Shown here piece after piece: positions 34,261-45,383 of a DNA stretch of 64,000 nt; within the stretch, counting starts at the first letter, position 1, and each line of letters opens with the position of its first letter. The DNA comes from Calycina herbarum (Eukaryota; Ascomycota; Leotiomycetes; Helotiales; Pezizellaceae): positions 186,001 through 250,000 of the forward strand of contig LLEY01000001.1 in the NCBI GenBank assembly GCA_001414485.1. The letters run 5' to 3'. The position numbers and the translations under genes are program-made. Below the pieces are notes generated by a model. It had not been told where the DNA came from, did no database searches, and saw nothing but the letters and a program-made list of their open reading frames with translations.

Positions 34261-34346
34261 TCGATCTGAAAGACAAGTAACTATCGGCCGTGATCGGAGC
34301 ACGCTGATTGGCGGGCGCATCGGTCCCTAGTTTTCCCCTCGATCGA
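34261..34346 (-). promoter_or_regulatory. GATC-type motif cluster, candidate light-responsive element of frq
   Basis: TCGATCT (34261), CTATCGG (34281), TGATCGG (34291) and CGATCGA (34340) lie within 86 bases, with a CCAAT box (34307-34311) between them. White-collar GATA factors bind paired GATC/CGAT-type repeats in the Neurospora frq promoter. Function here is inference from motif and place. Confidence 0.35.
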
Positions 34347-36528
34347 CGGGCCAGCCAGGTTGTAAAGCGGCACTATTTATGTTGTTATTCAACAACCTTC
34401 TTCTATATATGGTGTATGATTGATTTTTAAATAACTTTGCTCCAACATCCATGAATTTGTAGATAAATCACACGGAATTTCTTCCATTGGGCATATTCAT
34501 ATTTCGTAAATCGGATTTGAGCAAGGCCAAAACCAAAAATGAAATTCTGACTGCCTCCCTCACAAGTGCTTTACTTCACTGATAGTACGATATTCGAAAT
34601 GTTGAGGTTGAGATATGCATAATATTTAGATATACAATGGAACTGTTGTTTACGTGGCTAGGCGAGTCGTCCGGAGCAGACCTCCGTACCCAGCTCTCAT
34701 AACACCAATTGTGTTTTGGTGGCTCAAAGAAAACCATCATCCCGAAACCAGGCCTTCCTAAAATAAACCCACTTACTCCCCCCCTCAATTGTCTGTAGAC
34801 CGCACAGACATTTTACAGCCAAGCACCTGACAAACAATACCAAAAGGGGGGGAAGAGTACCGCCATAAACCCCAAGGATCATGAGGGTGTAACAAAGACA
34901 GGCATGCTCTGGGGTTCCCAATACTTGCTCACCAAGAACATGGCTGAAAAGAGATGAGATAACAGTTCTTTGAGAGAGCAGATTTCCAAATCTACCAGAT
35001 GAATCAACAGAAAGGATAGGTGCAATTAGCCGGAAGCCCAGGAATGATTACAACCCCCACGATGATTGCCAATTCCGGGGAAGTCTTTCGTACTATGATG
35101 GTCTCTTCTCCTCGGCCACACCGCAGCAGGAGGATAGTAACAACGTTGCAGCCTCGAAATGCAGCAAACAACATAGAAGTATGCGGCCCGGCTTCAAACT
35201 GGAAGGGAGAAGTCATGCGACAGGAGCTATCTGTGATCTCAGCTTTCTCCATACAGCGAATAACGCAATGATGATGCATGCCCAATCCATATCTCCCATG
35301 GGAAAGTAGTCTGGGCCCTGTCTGTTCCACGGCATGCTCTCAACATGTACAATATATTTGTGATGTGATAGGAAAAGGGTACCGAGACCAGTTGTCTCTG
35401 CGGCAGTAACTACTGATAGCACCCGGCTTCGAGCATAATTGTTGAAGAACAGAAGAAAGCAAATTACCATTTGTTTGCTTGAAGAGGAAGCTGGACAACA
35501 AGCCAGAAACGCAGGGCTGCTTGTACAGCGGGCTAGGAATCTGCATTTTGAACATGCCTGGGACACGACATCGTCGACATGTAGGAAGGTGCCCCTGATA
35601 TAAACTTATCAAAAGGTCAACAACAACCACTTCTCACACCACCTATCGCGCCGTGATCACTCGAAGCCTCGCAAGGCACTGAGCCTCGAGAGAGAACTCT
35701 TGGCGCCCCTTTCATGTAGGCGTTCGCCATGAGATGGTGACAGCCTCGTTACTTAACTGGGCAGTTGACAGGCGATATCCACGTGTTCAAGGCGGCTACC
35801 GATGAATTCTGCAGGGGACAGGAGGTATTAATAAATGGGATTCGGTGGAGGGGACGGGGTATTTTTGGGAATGGAGCTTACCTGACCGTAGGGAGGGAGG
35901 ATCTCCGTACCATCCAGCCCTGCTGCCCTGCCCTGCCTGCCCTGCCAAATTTCGTTGCACGTCGCGATTTGAAAGATCTCGATCTGGCTATATTCAAGCT
36001 AGGTGGAAGGATGTTTACCCCTGGCTTTGTCAGGCCTTTCAGGCTCAGACCCTGAGAGCTCATGATGGCCCAGGATTCCGGTTACGTACTTGGCTATGCC
36101 TGGTGAACGCTCCCAAGAGCGGATGTAGGGAAGCGCAACGACGAGTTCGAGTCAGGTAGAGGCGGTAGAGGCTAAATCGGGGAGACATCGCGATGTGAAG
36201 TTTTGAAGTTTTGGGCGGAACGGCCACTGTTGCGTGAGTTTGTTTAGCCACATAGGCGGCAGTAAGTCAAATCTGAACACCCGCCGACAAGGAAAGTTGA
36301 CCTCAATGGTAGGTGCCTTACATTTCTTTGATGCCTAAGGTTTCACCTAGAAAGTCCGGGGTAGGTCGTCGGGTTCAAACGGTTCAACCCGTGGGGTAAA
36401 TCTTTCTCCGCCCAGCTGCCGAGGCCGACTGAGCTTCATAAACCTCACGAGCCTTTCTTTTCCCTGAATACCTTCCTTTTCACCCAATTGATATAGCTTC
36501 TTGTGCAGCGCACTCACGATCTGAGACA

Positions 36529-38270
36529 ATGTCTTCTGCAGCACTCTGCTTCCGGACCGCGCGGGCCTATTCCCGGAAGAGCTACAAGGTAAGCTACAAG
36601 CTCAGATAAGTGAAGCTATCCCGGTGCGATCCTTTCGAGTAGTGTTGACGTTCATTTAGCAATCGACCCTCTTAGCTCGTACCTTTGCCTCGACCGCTCG
36701 GCGGCATGAAATCAACAAAGTTCTTCCATCGGCCGCCGAAGCCCTCAAGGACATGAAGTCCAACTCCACACTGCTATGCGGGGGTTTTGGTCTTTGCGGA
36801 GTCCCAGACACCCTGATCGACGAGGTGTTGAAGAAAAAGGATATAACAGGAATTACTGCTGTCTCGAATAATGCTGGTACTGAGTCAGTGCATATAATGA
36901 CTCCATACTGTGCAGACCAAAACTAATGGAACTTAGTGAGTCCGGACTGGGGAAACTCCTAAAGACTAAGCAAATCAAGAAGATGATTGCGAGTTATATC
37001 GGAGAAAACAAGACTTTTGAGAAGATGTACCTCACAGGAGAAATCGAATTGGAATTGACACCTCAAGGAACCCTTGCTGAACGATGTGCGTCCGGAGGAA
37101 AAGGCATTCCCGCATTTTACACGCCAGCAGCTTTCGGGACCGTAGTACAGACGGGAGAGCTGCCTTTGAAAAACAACGCCGATGGTACGCCAAACGAATA
37201 TTCATACCCTAAGGATGTCAAAGTCTTCGACGGGAAACCATACCTATTGGAGGAAAGTATCAAGGGCGATTACGCCTTTGTCAAGGCATGGAAAGCAGAC
37301 AAGCTCGGAAACTGTCAGTTTCGTCTTGCTGCTAACAATTTCAACGGTGCGATGGGCCGAAATGCCAAAATGACCATCGTAGAAGCTGAGGAGATTGTGG
37401 AGCCTGGCGGAATCGCGCCCGAAGCCGTTCACCTACCCGGCATCTACGTCAAGCGGGTTATTCAGTCAACCACACCCAAGAACATTGAGAAATTCACATT
37501 TGTCAGAGATCCAAACGATCCCGCAGCAAAGGCAGCTTTAGGAAGCGGGGAGACGGCCGCAAAGAGAGAGCGAATTGTCAAGAGAGCTGCGAAAGAGTTC
37601 AAGAACGGTATGTATGCCAATCTCGGGATCGGAATGCCCATGCTGGCTCCATCATTTGTGGGCCCAGAGGTAGAAGTTCAGCTGCAATCCGAAAATGGAA
37701 TTCTGGGTCTAGGTCCTTACCCAGTGAAAGGGAAAGAGGATGCAGATTTGATTAATGCCGGAAAAGAAACCGTCACTTTGAACCCTGGTGCGGCTGTCTT
37801 TGGCAGCGAAGAAAGTTTCGGTATGATCAGAAGTGGTCGTGTCGACCTTACCATTCTCGGAGCGATGCAGGTTAGTGCGAACGGTGACTTGGCCAATTGG
37901 ATGTTGCCAGGAAAGATAAAGGGATTTGGAGGTGCTATGGATCTTGTCAGCAACCCCAGCAAAACCAAAGTTGTTGTTACCATGGAGCATACCGACAAGA
38001 AAGGCAACGCAAAAATTATGAAGCAATGTGCTTTCCCATTGACTGGAAAAGCTTGTGTGTCAATGATTATTACTGAATTGGTGAGTGCCATGCCTAACGG
38101 AGGACCGCCGTGTTGATTCAACGCTAACATTGATTTAGTGTGTTTTCGAGGTTGACTTTGCTACTGGTTTGACACTGACTGAGATCGCGGATGGCGTTAC
38201 TGTAGAGGAAATCAAGAGTAAGACAGAAGCACCGTTCAAGGTGGCTGATGACCTGAAACCCATGTTGTAA
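36529..38270 (+). CDS. Succinyl-CoA:3-ketoacid CoA transferase, mitochondrial (519 aa)
   Basis: Four exons: 36529-36588, 36660-36887, 36941-38080 and 38139-38270. The basic, Ser/Arg-rich N-terminus (about residues 1-34) looks like a mitochondrial presequence. The alpha-type part has [15 protein letters not shown] and later [12 protein letters not shown]. The beta-type part has [14 protein letters not shown] and the catalytic glutamate at about 347 in [10 protein letters not shown]. It transfers CoA from succinyl-CoA to acetoacetate (or a related acid) in the matrix. Intron 2 is best read as GTGCAT...ACTAATG...GTGAG, giving NNAGTESSGLGKLL; the other acceptor, at 36936, would break the frame. 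The length is that of the family (about 520). Confidence 0.93.
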
Positions 38271-38807
38271 ATATTAGGAAGTTTTTTTCTTTTTGAAGCG
38301 TTTGGCGTTGTGTAGCATTGGGTTTGGGTTTTGAATCCACAAAAGAAAGTCCTGTGTTTATTTTCTAAGATGGTCAGAGAAGAACGGATGGATTATTCAT
38401 GATGCAGTAAATAAATAATTTACATCAAGTCATTGAGATTGATAAAGTCTTGATGTCGCTATTATCTCTCCGGCCCTTCTCTTCATCGCGCGATGGATTA
38501 CGGAGGGTTCTGGTGGTTGTGTCATAACTTAAGGAAATTTTCCCGATTGTGCTTGGTATGGCGATCAACAGTGGATTGTGATCGTATCATACTTCTTGAG
38601 ATCTTCGTGTTTGTAGGTTTCATTCCATTCTAATCGAGCCCTAGCTATCTTGAGTTACTGACTCTATTTCGGTTGTAATTGAATAGGTGACGTCTGGCTG
38701 TCACTTAGTACCCTCTTCGCTGAAAATCAAGCGCCTACATGGCACCTGTCTAAAGTTATCGTCCATTACAGCCCCATCTAGTCAATCAGCCTCAATCACA
38801 CCAAATC
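38271..38807. other. Convergent intergenic region
   Basis: About 540 bases between the CoA-transferase stop (+) and the 2EXR gene stop (-); no ORF or notable repeat. Confidence 0.6.
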
Positions 38808-39551
38808 TCAAGCCTGCTCCCCCCCTCTTGTCAAAATAACACACCTAACATCCACCTCACCCATCTCCTTCTCATCCCCTTTCCCAGAAGCATCACCCAA
38901 CAAACTCCTCCCCCTCCCCCTCTCAACACCTAAATTATCCTTCGCCCTTCCAGCCAACCACCTCAAATCACTCCTCCACTCAGGCGCCTCCAAAAACCCC
39001 AGTACACCCTCAAACCGCCTTCCAAATTCAACAACCATACACACCTCCCTCAAACCCCTCATTCCCGCTAGAACACCTAGTAATCCATTTTCCGAGAGCT
39101 CGTTGAAGACCCGGAGATCAAGGGCGAGACTGGTAATCTGATGGCGATTTGGGGAAGTGGAGAGGTGGTAGAGAACGTTGTTTGCGAAGGAGGAGGATAG
39201 GACTCCTGGGTGGAGAGAGGAGATGTAGAGGGTTGTGGTGGGGAGGGAGATAGGAATGTTTGTGTGGGGGGCACAGAAGAATGAGGGACCGAGGAGGAGG
39301 TGTATGTAATTGTGTTGCTTCAAAAGGTGGTTGCGGGATTCGGAACACAGGGATAGAAGAGGAGGGGGAGGGGTGTTGGATATGTATCTATCGAGGGAGG
39401 GGGAGAAGCTGATATTTAGGATTCGGGTTGTGGATGAGAGGGCGGGTGTGGGGTTTTGAGGGAGGTTGTTGATTGTGGTGTAGATTGCGAGACGGAGTTC
39501 AGTTGGGAGATTGGGGAAGAGGTGGAATTGTTGGAGGGGTTGTGTTGACAT
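38808..39551 (-). CDS. 2EXR-domain protein (247 aa)
   Basis: A single exon with an ATG start. The N-terminal FHLFPNLPTELRLAIYTTI (about 9-27) is the 2EXR signature, an F-box-like motif abundant in Helotiales and related fungi. LLSLCSESRNHLLKQHNY (about 67-85) is the second conserved block, in which a family member is expected to have a C-x-E-S-R core. The rest is Leu/Ser/Pro-rich, ending in a basic/acidic tail. The role is unknown; some members may be adaptor proteins. Its codon use (many CCC/CTC) differs from its neighbours and makes the opposite strand open too. Confidence 0.8.
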   Translation of the reverse strand: MSTQPLQQFHLFPNLPTELRLAIYTTINNLPQNPTPALSSTTRILNISFSPSLDRYISNTPPPPLLSLCSESRNHLLKQHNYIHLLLGPSFFCAPHTNIPISLPTTTLYISSLHPGVLSSSFANNVLYHLSTSPNRHQITSLALDLRVFNELSENGLLGVLAGMRGLREVCMVVEFGRRFEGVLGFLEAPEWRSDLRWLAGRAKDNLGVERGRGRSLLGDASGKGDEKEMGEVDVRCVILTRGGEQA

Positions 39552-40310
39552 CTTTGAGGTTTGTGGTGGAATATCTCCTTTGGAAAATGTTGTTGAAGTG
39601 GAAGTTGGGAAGGTAAAAAAACGAATGCTGATATCAGAGAACGAAATGGAGAAACAGGATGGGGATATAGATAAGAGATTCCAATGACGGTGCAGGAGAC
39701 AGATGCATGCATGTTTTTCATTGACCCAATGGCGAGGCGAGGGATCGCGGGGTAGGTTTGTTCCGCAAACGGGTTACATTTTCATCCAATCGAATTAAAG
39801 AAATACTAACGGCCGGTACAATGTTTCGTAGAACATGAATCGCTGTCTGGGAGTTTATGAGTGGAGAGGGAGGCTAGTGTGCATCTTGATGAAGGCATCT
39901 TCCTTGCAGTTTTCTGTTACTTGGATTGTAGCTGTGGCAGTTGTGGCAGCTCTACTCGAGTAGATGTTCTACGATCTTCAAACTTTTCTTCAAGTCTAAC
40001 ATCCCTTTATACCTCACACAACTTGATAAGAGTCGTTGAAAAGAATTATAACTGAAAACAACTGGCCAAAAAGAAAAAAACAGGTTGGTTTTCGTGCGAC
40101 GAACTTTCGTACATACAGAAATTCAGATGAAACCGTATTGGTCAGAGAAGAAATACACAGCAGACTGCTCAAGATCTTCATGTCATTAAATTGGCATACG
40201 GCCGTATCCACACCCTATCCCGTACAAACTATTTTACATGATGGCGCCAAAGAGTGGAAAAAATATAAAGACAACAGGTGAAGACAAGAACGTAATTGCT
40301 TAAAAAGCAA
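39552..40310. other. Intergenic region
   Basis: About 760 bases, containing the 2EXR gene promoter and the 3' UTR of the MAM33 gene. No ORF of note. Confidence 0.6.
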
Positions 40311-41225
40311 CTATGCCTCGACGAAGCTCTTGACGTTCTCCAGCCATCTCAAGTACTCCTTTTGCTCCTTCATGTCAATGTAATCTGGTACAAAGATGGC
40401 AAGGGCGGTGTTGATTCCTCTCTCATCCAAATATCTCTCCATCAACACTTGAAGATCCTCATCAAGGTTGCCGAAGGGTGGTCCAGAGTAGAGATCTTGT
40501 CGTCCATGGATCTTTTCTGGTGTCTTGGCATATGCGAATGAGGAGTCGGCATAATAGTAAACGCTGTCGATAACGTGCATCCCATCCTGGACAACGCTCT
40601 CAACGTTGAGCGCACCCTTTCCTGGCTTCTCAATGATGATGTTCAACCGTGCTGGGTATGATCGGTCTCCATCCTCTCCCTCGTTGCCCTCTCCATCAGC
40701 AGCGGATTCTTCGGATCTCTCATTTGACTGGCCATCCTCCTCATCGTTCATAGCTGGGTCTTCATAATCGTTCTCGTTGTCGAGGGCGTTGATGTCGGCG
40801 ATGGAAAAGGTGATTTGGATTCTGATTCCTTGTTAGTGATTGCTCTTTACAGGGGCATTGAGGTCTTACTTCTCATCTCCGAATTGTCTTGTAAGAACAA
40901 CATCTTCTTGGCCTGGGGTATCAATGACCTCGAATGGGCCGTTCTCAAGATAGTCCTTCACACTGGTTGGGACACCCTCCTGAAGCTTCATCTCCTTCTC
41001 CATCTGCAACTCGGAATCGAGCTTCAGAATTAATTCCTCATCGCCCTCGGCAGCCTTTGCTCTTCGTAGTGCGGAGCTTGTGAATGTGGCGACGGCTTGT
41101 GTACTTGTTGGCTTCCATGCTGCTTGTAATAAGGGGCTTCGGGATGTTGACTGTCTGATTGCTGCAGCTGACAAGCGGGAGACTGTTCTGGGGGCAGAGC
41201 GGGCGAAGGATCTGAGAGAAAACAT
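40311..41225 (-). CDS. MAM33/p32 family mitochondrial matrix protein (288 aa)
   Basis: Two exons, 41225-40870 and 40821-40311; the intron is GTAAGA...CACTAAC...CAG and joins AA|A. The first about 55 residues (MFSLRSFARSAPRTVSRL) are Arg/Ser-rich with no acidic residues, a clear mitochondrial presequence. The mature part has the p32 pattern: VPTSVKDYLENGPFEVIDTP, then VVLTRQFGDEKIQITFSI, an acidic loop with many E/D/G, and a C-terminal helix region QEKEYLRWL-like (DMKEQKEYLRWLENV). Yeast Mam33 (266 residues) is an acidic trimer that helps mitochondrial translation and respiratory growth. I chose this ATG rather than upstream in-frame codons because the presequence begins there. Confidence 0.92.
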
Positions 41226-41814
41226 GATGGGAGATATGGTGGTGAGGTGTGAGGAGGAAATGGTGGATGGAAATGGATTGATTGATGGTGTTGATGGAAT
41301 TTCGAGTTTGAGCTCCAGTTCGCGACTTTTTTCTTCCGTGAGGCTCGCGCTCGCTAGCGTCATTTGACGAGGCTGTCTTCCCGAAGAGCCACCAGGAGAC
41401 CCATGATTACATAATCTGTGCCATGCAAAATAGGAGACATAACTTTTATGCTCAGAAAGTACCTGTGCATCGATTACTTCCACGATTTTCGGACAATACA
41501 AATTGTTATATGGGACCATTTACAAAAAGTATGAGAGATATTTCCTGAACTCTAGAAAATTCCCACCTAGAGAGCATTTTTAATTGTCCAAGTCATTTCG
41601 CATGTTATTTGGAAAAGCAGGTATGCCCATTCCGTCTTATTAGTAGTTCATTTTCAGTGCTCAACCAACATTCATCATTGTATATCAAGGTATCAAAGTA
41701 AAAACATTTGCTTTGCAGGCATTTTCTAACAGAAACCCCGCCATTTTTTCAATTCTTACGCCAACCCATATGATACCTCCCAAACGCCAGTACAGTATCT
41801 TCAGTTTCATTTAC
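41226..41814. other. Intergenic region
   Basis: About 590 bases, the MAM33 promoter and the TMA16 3' end, both genes on the minus strand. The frame is open upstream of the MAM33 ATG but reads like leader sequence. Confidence 0.6.
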
Positions 41815-42515
41815 TCATGACTCTCCTTTTGGTGGAAACTTGGTAGGTTGTATCAATCCCCCGCTCGATATTCGAACCCATTTCAAAGTCGAGAGATACG
41901 ACCAATCCCCTTCCCATCTGTCAAGGAAGACAACATTATCGGCATCCGTTAGATCTGGCATATCTTTTGCAAAGGTCAGTCGAGCAAAAATTAATGTAGA
42001 TGCTTTGCACATACAAAATCCACCCTCGTACTCCTTCTCATCCGCCGCAATCTTGATTCGGAGAAGGTCTTCTCTTGTGCTTGCAGGTCTGCCGGCGCGA
42101 CGTTCTTTTTTTAAATTGCTGAATTCCTCGTCATGTTGGTGCACAAATCTATTTGGTATTAGGATAGGTGTAGTCTAGACTCGTGCTGAGGGATCTCACG
42201 TTGCGATGCAAATATGAATGGCGTCGAGTTGCAGTGGTTTTCCTTCATTCGCTCGAATTGTTTCCTGAAAGTACTTTGCTCGAATAACTAACAATTGTTA
42301 GCTTCCCTTCCTACTCTTCAATTGCGAATATAAATCTTGCTCTCACCTAAAGGTTTGTCATTCTTTTTTCTGGCTGATGCGACTCGGAGTAATTTGTCGT
42401 CTCGATTTTGCGCCCGGCGTAACCGTTGTGAGTCGCGCGAATTCTCGTGCAGTGCAGTGATGTTGCCCTTCTTCTTCGCAATCTTCTTGCGGGTCTTCTC
42501 CAAGCTTTTCGGCAT
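41815..42515 (-). CDS. tma16: TMA16-like ribosome biogenesis factor (179 aa)
   Basis: Four exons: 42515-42347, 42287-42200, 42148-42015 and 41963-41815. Introns start GTGAGA, GTGAGA and GTATGT, and end TTAG, ATAG and AAAAG. The N-terminus, MPKSLEKTRKKIAKKKGNI, is highly basic. The spliced centre reads KPLVIRAKYFQETIRANEG, and HQHDEEFSNLKKERRAGRP follows. The end is WEGDWSYLSTLKWVRISS. Size and motifs match translation-machinery-associated protein 16 (178 residues in yeast), a nuclear factor that binds pre-60S ribosomes. It is divergent from EXO1, sharing a 454-base promoter region. The small exons make it easy to split into two false genes. Confidence 0.9.
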
Positions 42516-42969
42516 CGTTGGTTATGTTGGATGGTTGGCTCGATGTTGAAAATGTTGGGATGCGAATCTCGAGGAGGGGGATTTTTCGTTATCGAAATCT
42601 TTATCGGAGGTGACGTTTGGGGGCCAATGAGCCGGCCTTGTCGGTTGCTGGGTAAGACCTGCCAGCGCGTCTGGCTGGTGCAGGCCGGATGGGAAAGCGC
42701 GTTCTGGGCTAGTACAACCTCATCAACGTCCAACGACATATCCCCAGAACGACCACCTGGAATAACTCCCTTGGATTTCCTCTCTCTGACCTACTAATCA
42801 CCTCCCAAGCTTTTTTGTCTCAATCGGGGTTTTCGGTTCTTCCTAAAACTGTATCGCCTCCGGGAATTACTCATGTTGTAATAAATACAGTTTTGTCAAG
42901 TGCTTGCTATTGTTTGCGCCCACCCGCCCAAGTAGCCTCTACACTTTTTTTGGCCTCGACAGTGTCACA
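42516..42969. promoter_or_regulatory. Shared divergent promoter of TMA16 (-) and EXO1 (+)
   Basis: 454 bases separate the two start codons, so one region must serve both. It contains a CCAAT on the minus strand (GGCCAATGAG at about 42622 on +) and pyrimidine-rich runs before the EXO1 ATG. No TATA is obvious. Confidence 0.5.
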
Positions 42970-45383
42970 ATGGGAATAAATGGTCTAGCTCTCCACGATA
43001 TTGCTAGCTAAGACAAGCCAATCCGTACTGACACTTTCCAGGACTGCTTCCACTACTCAAATCCATCCAAAAACCATGCAGTCTCAAAAAGTTCGAGGGA
43101 AAGACCCTCGGGGTAGACGCATATGGCTGGCTTCATCGAGGGACCGTGGGCTGTGCGATAGAACTGGCAAAGGGGCAACCGACGAGAAAGTTAGTGAAGG
43201 GTGGTGGGACTGAGAGGTCAATGTACTGACGATGTCGATCCAGATTTGTCGATTTCGCCATGCACCGAGTACGAATGCTCCAACACTTTGGAGTGATACC
43301 CTATTTAGTATTTGATGGCGACTACCTCCCTAGCAAAGCGGCAACAGAAGCAGATAGGTCGAAGCGACGAGAAGATAGCAAGAAAGCGGGCTTTGAATTG
43401 ATGAACGCGGGGAAGCCATCACAAGCATATCTCGAATTCCAGAAAGCAATTGATGTGACGCCCGAGATGGCGCGACAATTGATCGACGAACTCAAGGCAA
43501 ATAAAGTACAATACATTGTGGCTCCATACGAAGCCGATGCGCAGATGGTTTATTTGGAAAGGAAGGGCATCATTCACGGCATCCTCTCAGAAGATTCGGA
43601 TCTTCTTGTCTTTGGGGCCAAATGTCTTTTGACAAAATTGGACCAGTATGGGAACTGCATTGAGATTAACAAGGCAGACTTCTGTGCTTGCAAAGAGATA
43701 ACTCTGACAGGTTGGTCTGATAAAGAGTTCCGTCAAATGGCTATCTTGAGTGGGTGCGACTACCTGGCCAGTATCAGCAATATGGGTCTTAAGACAGCCT
43801 ATCGGATGATGCGAAAGCACCGAACTGTGGAAAAGGTCCTACGCATGCTGCAATTTGACGGCAAGTTTCACGTGCCCAAAGGCTACCAGGAGGCTTTTTA
43901 TAAAGCCGAGCTCACTTTTCTCCACCAAAGAGTCTTCTGTCCGACAGCACAAGCTCTTGTCCTCCACACACAACCTGACCAACCCCTCGACGAGAGCAAA
44001 ATGGAGTTCATCGGTGCATACGTGGAACCACAGATTGCTCTCGGGGTCTCAACAGGGCACCTCAATCCCATGACCAAGCTACCTATTGTCCTCGAGGGTG
44101 CTTTGGTGAAGCCGAAGTCGACGATGGTCAAGTCAACCCCAGTCACCTCTCGCACTCGGCATCAATTATCGCTATCATCTATATCGGCAGGCAACGTCAA
44201 GAAAGACAAGGGCAAGGACAAGCCTATCCATGCATTCTTTCCTAAGCGTATCCCCTTGGGAGAACTCGATCCTAATTCGGTCACACTGCCTCCAAACATG
44301 CGGGACGCTTTTCTCCAGAACTACGGCACCTTATCAGTTGCTCCTCTTGCCAGAGTGTACCTCAATCGCCCAACCCCTTCGCCAGTTCCTCAATCTGCCC
44401 CAGCACGACTACCCAATAGCCAACGATTATCCGTTTACACACCAACACCTCAAGAGACTCGGCCTCAAAAGCGAACTCGGCTGTGTGCAGATATTGAGAG
44501 CGGCGGATCACCCAGCAAGAAAGTCGACCTCTCTCGCAGTCGCTTCTTTGCTTCCCAGGCAAGTCCAACTCTAGGACGATCGTCCAAGGAAAAGATTGCA
44601 AGAGCACGAAAGGCAAATGTGAACATCTTCTCTGACGATTCCATTGAAGAAGCTATGCTTGGTCTTCCAGATACCGATGGCTTCAAATCAGACGTCACTG
44701 CAGCTAAGAAATTCGACATCTTTCAGGGAGAGAATTCCATCAGCGAGAAGCAACCCAGCATTACAGCGGGAGGATATTCTCAATCACAAGGCTCTGTACC
44801 TGGTCTCACAGCCTCCGATTCCTTCACCAGCTCAGCAGAAGCACCCTCCACCCCATCTGACATTGATACTCCAGTCCAAACCATCAAGGAAAATTTCGCT
44901 TTTACATCCACTCCACAGTATACGCCAAAGTCAACCACCAGTGTTCGGTCTGCAGCCGCTTTATCGTCTTCACCCAGAACCTCAAAGATCCCTCTTGCAG
45001 TTAAACCCACCATTAACAAGCGACCAACACCTCTACAGCGCATTGGAGCCTCTGCGGCAAATCGATCCAAGTTGTTTCCAATGACACCGCCCGAAACACC
45101 CTTATATACAATCAAGAATAATAACCCACGCCGCAGCTCCCTCCTTGCAAAAGGCAGTGTTCCGTTCCCAGAAGTCGTTGGTGCTGCTAAGCCAGCTACC
45201 CCCTCCCCCAAATTAGACAAGAGTGAAACCAATACCCCTGTACAACAAAATGGCAGCGAAGATATGATCATCCACGACAGCAGCGAAGAGGAGGAAGAAC
45301 CATTATCACCAATCCACGGCGGCATCAATGAGAACCTTCCAACAGCGCACCTCAATCTCAAAAGATTTGTGTACAACAATTAA
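42970..45383 (+). CDS. exo1: Exonuclease 1, Rad2/XPG family (766 aa)
   Basis: Three exons: 42970-42982 (13 nt, MGIN plus one base), 43042-43189 and 43244-45383. The introns end CCAG, and joins are G|GA and AA|A. The N-terminal nuclease starts MGINGLLPLLKSIQ (residues 1-14), with VDAYGWLHRG following. The internal domain has YEADAQMVYLERKG (about 149) and SEDSDLLVFG (about 169). The helix-hairpin segment GCDYLASISNMGLKTAY starts at about 224. The metal-binding Asp/Glu residues are present. The C-terminal half is Ser/Pro-rich and disordered, as in all Exo1 proteins. It is a 5'-3' exonuclease in mismatch repair, end resection and telomere processing. Length is as expected. Confidence 0.94.

Larger units (their letters stand above)
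33575..36528. promoter_or_regulatory. Divergent region between frq (-) and SCOT (+)
   Basis: Nearly 3 kb has no recognised gene. The frq side holds a TTATAA (34183-34188), a CCAAT box on the minus strand (34307-34311) and a cluster of GATC-type sites (34261-34346). If the TATA is used, the frq leader is about 570 bases with several upstream ATGs. Short ORFs at 35004-35630 (-) and 35765-36159 (+) look accidental. A CCTGCC repeat is at about 35922-35945. Confidence 0.55.

Noticed and set aside
35004..35630. Three overlapping minus-strand ORFs of about 100 codons
   Set aside because: Frames conflict and the protein composition is not family-like; no splice model unites them.
44780..45379. 199-codon ORF antisense to EXO1
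   Set aside because: It lies wholly under the low-complexity C-terminal half of EXO1, whose Ser/Pro codons leave the other strand open.
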